A model generated the notes under the pieces. The model did not search any database and was not told the origin of the DNA. It worked only from the letters and a program-made list of their open reading frames with translations. Shown in pieces: positions 1 through 5,286 of a DNA stretch of 5,286 nt. The first letter of the stretch is position 1. Each line of letters opens with the position of its first letter. The position numbers were made by a program, and so were the translations under genes. This stretch comes from an uncultured Phycisphaerales bacterium (GTDB lineage: Bacteria > Planctomycetota > Phycisphaerae > Phycisphaerales > UBA1924), in the NCBI GenBank assembly GCA_937891445.1, contig CALAFV010000319.1:1-5286 (forward strand). Direction: 5' to 3'.

Positions 1-757
1 CCCCCGCCGCCCCCAGCACCCCCCCGCCGCGCTCCCACCCCATCACCTTCACCACCGCCGCCGCCAGCCCTACCGCCACGATCGCCCCCGGCACCCGCGG
101 CAGCACCCGCCGCATCGCGATCATCACCGCCAGCGACCCCAGCGCGATCCCCGTCGTGTGCCAGTTGATCGTCTCGAAGTGCCGCGCCAGCAACGCCACC
201 TTCGGCACAAACTCGGGCGGGATCGGGATCGGCGTCCCGCTCTCGTCCGCCACCGTCAGCCCGAAGAAGTCCTTCACCTGGCTCGCCAGGATCGTCACCG
301 CGATCCCCGCCGTGAACCCCGTCGTCACCGGGTAGGGGATGAACTTGATCATCGCCCCGAACCTGAACACCCCCATCAGGACCACGATCACCCCCGCCAT
401 CAGCGTCGCCAGCGCCAGCCCCCCATACCCGTGCTCCGCCGCGATCCCCGCCACGATCGGGATGAACGCCGCCGTCGGCCCGCCGATCTGCACGCGGCTG
501 CCCCCCAGCGCGCTGATCAGCAGCCCCGCCACCACCGCCGTGAACAGCCCCATCGCCGGCGGGCTCAGCCACGGGTGCACCGCCTGCATCTCCGCGGCCA
601 CGTTCGCCGGGATCGACGCGATCCCCAGCGCCATCGCCAGCGGCAGCGCGATGATCGCCACCGTCAGCCCGCCCATCGCGTCGGACGCGAACGTCTTCCT
701 CGTGTACCCCTCGCGCAGACAGATCAGCAACTTCGGCGTCAGTCGGCTGTGAGACAT
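1..757 (-). CDS. SulP-family inorganic anion transporter, N-terminal part (3' end beyond window)
   Basis: The 252 residues visible here begin at the ATG at 757 and read without a stop to the left edge. They match the N-terminal membrane half of SulP (SLC26-like) carriers, which move sulfate, bicarbonate or related anions across the cytoplasmic membrane. Visible landmarks are the first hydrophobic segment, beginning DAMGGLTVAIIALPLAMA (about residues 26-43), and the family signature around residues 67-100 (PPAMGLFTA, then GGSRVQIGGPTAAFIP). Further hydrophobic segments lie at about 112-131, 145-159, 203-215 and 223-239, with the conserved FIPYPVTTGFTAGIAV stretch at 139-154. Family members are usually about 500-570 aa with a C-terminal STAS domain, so roughly half is missing, including any STAS domain. 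The substrate cannot be assigned. There is no Shine-Dalgarno sequence: a GC hairpin (769-787) lies 11 nt before the start. No in-frame ATG occurs just upstream. The gene follows the dockerin gene on the same strand but is separated from it by a terminator, so it is probably transcribed separately. Confidence 0.93.
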   Translation of the reverse strand, partial: MSHSRLTPKLLICLREGYTRKTFASDAMGGLTVAIIALPLAMALGIASIPANVAAEMQAVHPWLSPPAMGLFTAVVAGLLISALGGSRVQIGGPTAAFIPIVAGIAAEHGYGGLALATLMAGVIVVLMGVFRFGAMIKFIPYPVTTGFTAGIAVTILASQVKDFFGLTVADESGTPIPIPPEFVPKVALLARHFETINWHTTGIALGSLAVMIAMRRVLPRVPGAIVAVGLAAAVVKVMGWERGGGVLGAAG

Positions 758-768
758 GGGTCGGGTGG

Positions 769-790
769 CCCGCCGCTCCGCGGCGGGTCC
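769..790. repeat. GC hairpin, copy 1, just upstream of the SulP start
   Basis: CCCGCCGC (769-776), a 3-nt loop TCC, and GCGGCGGG (780-787) form a perfect 8-bp stem. The stem is followed by TCC, giving the motif CGGCGGGTCC at 781-790. A related copy lies at 828-849 with 19 of 22 positions identical. In SulP mRNA this stem would end 11 nt before the AUG, where a ribosome-binding site would normally sit. It could therefore affect translation initiation, or it could be a REP-like dispersed element. Confidence 0.6.
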
Positions 791-827
791 ATGTGCATGG
801 TGCGTATCGGGCGTTCCCAACGGACAA

Positions 828-849
828 CCCGCCGCGTCGCGGCGGATCC
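828..849. repeat. GC hairpin, copy 2
   Basis: CCCGCCGC (828-835), loop GTC, and GCGGCGGA (839-846), followed by TCC. The stem is 7 bp and perfect, with the eighth pair lost by a G-to-A difference from copy 1. The copies are 59 bp apart, start to start. Their stems are conserved while the loop bases vary, as in REP-like palindromes. A further CCGCGG palindrome follows at 848-853. Confidence 0.5.
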
Positions 850-905
850 GCGGTGAAGTGCTGTGTGTCGTGGACTGGGCCCCGGCGGGTCCTGAGCGTT
901 GCGCT

Positions 906-923
906 CCCACCCTACCCCCACCC
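906..923 (-). other. Putative G-quadruplex motif on the minus strand
   Basis: Read on the minus strand this is GGGTGGGGGTAGGGTGGG, four G-tracts of at least three with loops of 1, 2 and 1 nt, the tight loop geometry expected of stable intramolecular G-quadruplexes. It lies about 150-170 nt upstream of the SulP start, on that gene's coding strand, so it could form in the DNA or in a long SulP leader RNA. It overlaps the end of the 20-bp shared element. G-runs also occur by chance in this composition, for example in the SulP coding region near position 1. Confidence 0.5.
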
Positions 924-938
924 GGACAAAGATCGCAC
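919..938 (-). repeat. 20-bp shared intergenic element, copy 1
   Basis: The plus strand reads CACCCGGACAAAGATCGCAC. Copy 2 at 2495-2514 differs only at its 13th and 14th bases (GA versus TG). Both copies are intergenic. Read in the direction of the minus-strand genes, the element is 162-181 nt upstream of the SulP start. Its role is unknown; operator, promoter part or dispersed repeat are all possible. Confidence 0.5.
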
Positions 939-1000
939 AGTAGGGACCCGCCGAGCCCGTTGGCAAGTTTCCAGCAGCGCCCGTTGCGCCGCCCCTTCCC

Positions 1001-1035
1001 AAATAAAAAAGCCGCGGCGCCCACACGCCGCGGCT
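1001..1035 (-). terminator. Rho-independent terminator of the dockerin gene
   Basis: On the minus strand a perfect 10-bp GC-rich stem (AGCCGCGGCG pairing with CGCCGCGGCT, 1035-1026 with 1019-1010) has a 6-nt loop. It is followed at once by a T-tract, TTTTTTATTT (overlapping 1010-1001). It starts 42 nt after the dockerin-gene stop codon. This is a textbook intrinsic terminator. It implies that the downstream, same-strand SulP gene has its own promoter. Confidence 0.9.
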
Positions 1036-1077
1036 CATCATCCTGTACGCATTCCTTTCGGATCGCGCCGCCGCCCG

Positions 1078-2280
1078 TCAGCAGCCGCCCACACCCTCCA
1101 GCCACGCCGTCAGGAACGCCGAGATGTCGGCCGAGTTCACCTCGCCGCTCTGGTTGAAGTCGGCATCCAGGGCGCCCGACTGGACGCACTCGATCCACGT
1201 GGTCAGGAACGCGCTGATGTCGGCCGAGTTCACCTGGCCGTCGCTGTTCCAGTCCGCCGGGCACGGCGTCCCGCCGAGCCCGGAGACGATCCACACCCGG
1301 CTCTGCCCATTGAACACACCGTTCCCCGCGATGACCGAGTGGTCGGCCGAGATCCCCAGGGCGCTCACGAGAGTCCACCCCGTCAGGTCCACACCCAGCG
1401 CCGCCAGATGCGTGTTGAGGTCCACCATCCCCGTCTCGGCGGTCCACATGAAGGCCCGCCCGCCGGATGACCCGACGATGACCGAGCCGTCAGCGCTCAC
1501 CTCCCACGCGGACGTTCTGGTCGCCCCCGGAAGCGAGCCCAGATCCTCCATCCCACCCTCCTCCGTCCAGCGGAAGGCCCGCTCATCGCTCATCGAGAGC
1601 GAGGACGAGCTGGAGCCGACGATGACCCGCCCATCGGCGCTGATCCCGGTGGCGGTCGATGATGTGTGCCCCGGCAGCGTGCCCAGGTCCTGCGCGACGC
1701 CGTTGCCCAGGAACCGGTACGCGTGCCAGTAGTCGTCCCCGACGGCGACGGAGCCATCGGCGCTGATGCGCCGTGCCCGGTGATGCCCGCTCTGCGTGCC
1801 GATCAGATCCCTCATGCCCTGCCCCAGCCGCCAGAAGAACGCATAGTCAAAGTTCGGCGGCGTGGCGTTGCCCGCGCCCACGACGACCGAGCCGTCGGGG
1901 GTCACGCCGTACGCGCGTGCCCAGCCGCCGGTGCCGATCAGCCCCAGGTTCTGCATCCCGGTCTCAGGCGTCCAGCGGAAGGCCCGCGAACTGTACCCAC
2001 CGGCCGCGTTGCTCTCCCCGACGATGACCGTCCCGTCGGCGTTGACGCCGTACGCGCAGGAGTGGGTCTTGCCGGGCAGAACGCCCAGGTCCTCCATCCC
2101 GCCTTCGCTTGTCCACCGGAAGGCCCTGCCCCCCGCCTGCCCCACGATCGTCGTGCCGTCGGCGCTCAGCGCCCCCATGCAGCCGTCCACGCTGATGAGA
2201 ACCGGCTGCGCCGCCGCGGCGCCGGCCGCCGCCGCCACGATCGCCGCCACACAAAAACGATGGAATCCCGCTCGCTTCAT
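1078..2280 (-). CDS. Secreted HAF-repeat protein with C-terminal GC-type dockerin module
   Basis: This complete 400-aa protein is probably exported and held at or outside the cell surface. Residues 1-24 form a signal peptide (MKR, hydrophobic Ala-rich core, cleavage probably after AAAA-24). Residues 25-335 carry seven repeats marked by A/P-D-G/H-x-x-x-x-G at 40, 81, 128, 174, 215, 263 and 312, spaced 41-49 residues. Most are interleaved with RAFRW and GM-x-DLG motifs. This is the pattern of the HAF family of extracellular repeats and suggests a beta-propeller-like fold. After CPAD (340-343) come two dockerin-like calcium loops: D343-N345-D347-Q349-N351-D354, and D374-N376-S378-E380-N382-D385, where Ser replaces one Asp. 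The protein ends GVGGC, the GC-type tail. The ATG at 2280 is chosen over an in-frame ATG at 2394 because it follows AAGGAG at 7-nt spacing and begins the signal peptide. It forms its own unit, with a promoter candidate at 2333-2361 and a terminator at 1001-1035. No enzymatic function is evident. Confidence 0.92.
   Translation of the reverse strand: MKRAGFHRFCVAAIVAAAAGAAAAQPVLISVDGCMGALSADGTTIVGQAGGRAFRWTSEGGMEDLGVLPGKTHSCAYGVNADGTVIVGESNAAGGYSSRAFRWTPETGMQNLGLIGTGGWARAYGVTPDGSVVVGAGNATPPNFDYAFFWRLGQGMRDLIGTQSGHHRARRISADGSVAVGDDYWHAYRFLGNGVAQDLGTLPGHTSSTATGISADGRVIVGSSSSSLSMSDERAFRWTEEGGMEDLGSLPGATRTSAWEVSADGSVIVGSSGGRAFMWTAETGMVDLNTHLAALGVDLTGWTLVSALGISADHSVIAGNGVFNGQSRVWIVSGLGGTPCPADWNSDGQVNSADISAFLTTWIECVQSGALDADFNQSGEVNSADISAFLTAWLEGVGGC
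1109..1235 (-). repeat. Duplicated dockerin-loop DNA within the secreted-protein gene
   Basis: The segments 1109-1142 and 1202-1235 match at 31 of 34 positions and are exactly 93 nt (31 codons) apart. They encode the two copies of VNSADISAFLT in the dockerin loops. The near-identity at DNA level, including synonymous positions, suggests recent duplication or gene conversion between the two half-modules. Confidence 0.75.
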
Positions 2281-2287
2281 GATCGGT

Positions 2288-2293
2288 CTCCTT
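2288..2293 (-). promoter_or_regulatory. Shine-Dalgarno site that fixes the dockerin-gene start
   Basis: The minus strand reads AAGGAG, then ACCGATC (7 nt), then ATG at 2280. It is a strong match to the anti-SD complement at ideal spacing. This is the main reason for rejecting the 38-residue N-terminal extension to 2394. Confidence 0.88.
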
Positions 2294-2332
2294 CGCCACG
2301 TTCCTGGTGTGTCCGGACTCAACGCTGCGCGC

Positions 2333-2361
2333 AGTGTACCGCAAACGGCCGCCCATCCAAA
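2333..2361 (-). promoter_or_regulatory. Candidate sigma70-type promoter of the dockerin gene
   Basis: The minus strand reads TTTGGA (2361-2356), a 17-nt spacer, then TACACT (2338-2333). TACACT matches four of six bases of the -10 consensus and TTTGGA three of six of the -35. The implied transcript would start about 45 nt before the ATG, which fits the strong SD site. A promoter here would make the rejected upstream ATG at 2394 untranscribed. The match is moderate only. Confidence 0.4.
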
Positions 2362-2387
2362 GGCCCACGGCAATGTTGAGCACCCCA

Positions 2388-2436
2388 TCCACAAAAAGTG
2401 GACGTTGCCATCGGGAAAGCGGATGCTTTGATCCGC
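2388..2436. repeat. Pair of small inverted repeats in the divergent region
   Basis: TCCAC (2388-2392), AAAAA and GTGGA (2398-2402) form a 5-bp dyad with an A5 centre. Sixteen bases later GCGGAT (2419-2424), a 6-nt centre and ATCCGC (2431-2436) form a 6-bp dyad. An overlapping AAAGC (2416-2420) and GCTTT (2425-2429) offer an alternative pairing. These are candidate regulator-binding dyads near the middle of a divergent promoter region, but each is short enough to occur by chance. Confidence 0.3.
2405..2432 (+). promoter_or_regulatory. Weak candidate promoter for carB
   Basis: TTGCCA (2405-2410) matches five of six bases of the -35 consensus. After 16 nt comes TTTGAT (2427-2432), matching four of six of the -10. 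If real it would give carB a leader of nearly 300 nt. The -10-like hexamer lies inside the inverted repeat 2419-2436, so a protein bound there could repress it. A later start near TATCCT (2615-2620) is an equally open alternative. Confidence 0.22.
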
Positions 2437-2476
2437 GTACTACACCCCGCGCGGCCGTCCGCTCACGCCCCCTCCG

Positions 2477-2499
2477 CCCCCGCCCGTCTCCCGTCACCC
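2477..2499 (-). other. Putative G-quadruplex motif on the minus strand, beside element copy 2
   Basis: On the minus strand the G-tracts GGG, GGG, GGG and GGGGG are separated by TGAC, AGAC and C. Loops are 4, 4 and 1 nt, so predicted stability is lower than for the 906-923 motif. As there, the first G-tract belongs to the end of the 20-bp shared element. Confidence 0.4.
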
Positions 2500-2514
2500 G
2501 GACAAATGTCGCAC
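2495..2514 (-). repeat. 20-bp shared intergenic element, copy 2
   Basis: The plus strand reads CACCCGGACAAATGTCGCAC, 18 of 20 identical to 919-938. In this copy GACAAATGTC (2501-2510) is a perfect GACA-N2-TGTC dyad, a plausible protein-binding shape; the dyad is broken in copy 1. It lies about 215-235 nt from both flanking start codons, so it cannot be assigned to one gene by position. Confidence 0.5.
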
Positions 2515-2708
2515 GCGCGCCCGGCGCTGCAGGCCGGCCGCCGCGCCCCACCTCCGCCCCGGCGCCGCCGCCCCGTTCTTCCCCGCCGCTGTGGAGCAAC
2601 CCCCCACGCCCTTCTATCCTCTGGGAGTTTGCGCACCCGGCGCTCCGCCGCGCCGCCCGCCCCGCGCTCCCGCACCTTCACCCGGTCGCCCCGCCCCAAC
2701 AGGGAGGC

Positions 2709-2729
2709 CCCCGCAGGACGCCCCGCAGG

Positions 2730-2732
<3 letters not shown>
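2709..2732 (+). repeat. 12-bp tandem repeat ending on the carB start codon
   Basis: CCCCGCAGGACG (2709-2720) is followed directly by CCCCGCAGGATG (2721-2732). The single C/T difference makes the ATG used as the carB start. No usual SD is present, although AGG directly precedes the ATG. Confidence 0.7.

Positions 2733-5286
<2,554 letters not shown>

Larger units (their letters stand above)
883..953. repeat. Nested inverted repeat enclosing the 20-bp shared element
   Basis: The outer arms are CGGCGGGTCC (883-892) and its exact reverse complement GGACCCGCCG (944-953). The inner arms are CCCTAC (910-915) and GTAGGG (940-945). The outer arm sequence is the same 10-mer that ends hairpin copy 1 (781-790), so this is part of the same local repeat family. 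The repeated element 919-938 lies inside the inner loop. The right-hand arms overlap by two bases, so the outer and inner pairings compete slightly. Confidence 0.5.
758..1077. other. Repeat-rich intergenic spacer between the dockerin gene and the SulP gene
   Basis: This 320-bp gap has no convincing gene; the open frames crossing it are Arg/Pro-rich and resemble no family I know. It holds two related GC hairpins (769-790 and 828-849), an outer inverted repeat (883-892 with 944-953), and an inner inverted repeat (910-915 with 940-945). It also holds a C-rich run forming a G-quadruplex motif on the minus strand (906-923), a 20-bp element repeated elsewhere in the window (919-938), and the dockerin-gene terminator (1001-1035). 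The SulP promoter must lie here, but I could not pick a convincing -35/-10 pair. Confidence 0.8.
2281..2729. other. Divergent intergenic region between the dockerin gene and carB
   Basis: This 449-bp region separates two genes transcribed away from each other. The left third holds the dockerin-gene SD and promoter candidate. The middle has two small inverted repeats (2388-2402 and 2419-2436) and copy 2 of the 20-bp element beside a G-quadruplex motif (2477-2514). From about 2520 to 2700 it is extremely C- and G-rich with no gene I can support. A weak -10-like TATCCT lies at 2615-2620 without a good -35. AGGGAGG at 2701-2707 resembles an SD but lies 22 nt before the carB ATG, too far to be conventional. 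Confidence 0.75.

Noticed and set aside
1..43. Poly-C/G-rich stretch at the left edge as a separate G-quadruplex regulatory element
   Set aside because: It lies inside the SulP coding frame, where Gly and Ala codons explain the G-runs.
158..856. Arg/His-rich and Ala/Pro-rich open frames on the plus strand (158-856 and 339-752)
   Set aside because: Both lie opposite the SulP gene, have biased low-complexity composition and no recognisable domain. The minus-strand frame shows a clear SulP signature.
739..1157. Open frames on both strands across the 758-1077 spacer
   Set aside because: They are Arg/Pro-rich, cross the terminator and hairpins, and lack ribosome-binding sites or known motifs.
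2281..2394. 38-residue N-terminal extension of the dockerin protein, starting at the ATG at 2394
   Set aside because: It places the signal peptide internally, has no ribosome-binding site, and begins upstream of the promoter candidate. The ATG at 2280 has a strong SD at 7 nt and starts the signal peptide.
2388..2402. TCCAC-A5-GTGGA as an intrinsic terminator
   Set aside because: The stem is only 5 bp, there is no following T-tract, and no gene ends here on either strand.
2701..2707. AGGGAGG as the carB Shine-Dalgarno site
   Set aside because: It lies 22 nt before the ATG, beyond usual spacing, and there is no in-frame alternative start between them.

Overview
The window is very GC-rich and looks chromosomal, from a member of the Planctomycetota and most likely the class Phycisphaerae. 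The main evidence is a secreted protein with Ala-Asp-Gly beta-propeller-like (HAF-type) repeats, ending in a two-loop dockerin module whose last residues are Gly-Gly-Cys. As I recall it, this 'GC-type dockerin' tail is typical of Phycisphaerae. The lineage call is inference; no rRNA gene or other marker is present.

Layout. Positions 1-757 (minus strand) hold the N-terminal 252 residues of a SulP-family anion transporter; its C-terminal half lies beyond the left edge. Positions 758-1077 are a non-coding, repeat-rich spacer. It contains two related GC hairpins, a nested inverted repeat, a strong G-quadruplex motif, and the rho-independent terminator of the next gene. Positions 1078-2280 (minus) are the complete 400-aa HAF-repeat/dockerin protein, with a clear Shine-Dalgarno sequence and a plausible sigma70-type promoter. 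Positions 2281-2729 are a divergent intergenic region with small inverted repeats. Positions 2730-5286 (plus) are the first 852 residues of carB, the large subunit of carbamoyl-phosphate synthetase, which runs off the right edge.

The three genes do not form an operon or an obvious pathway. They are an anion transporter, a secreted or surface repeat protein in its own transcription unit, and a housekeeping arginine/pyrimidine gene with no carA beside it upstream. I see no mobile element, CRISPR array, tRNA or rRNA.

The least explained signal is a 20-bp element found once in each intergenic region (919-938 and 2495-2514, 18 of 20 bases identical, same orientation). In both places a four-tract G-quadruplex motif on the minus strand overlaps one end of the element. 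The whole plus strand is also C-rich whichever strand is coding, so carB and the two minus-strand genes have opposite C-ending and G-ending codon preferences.
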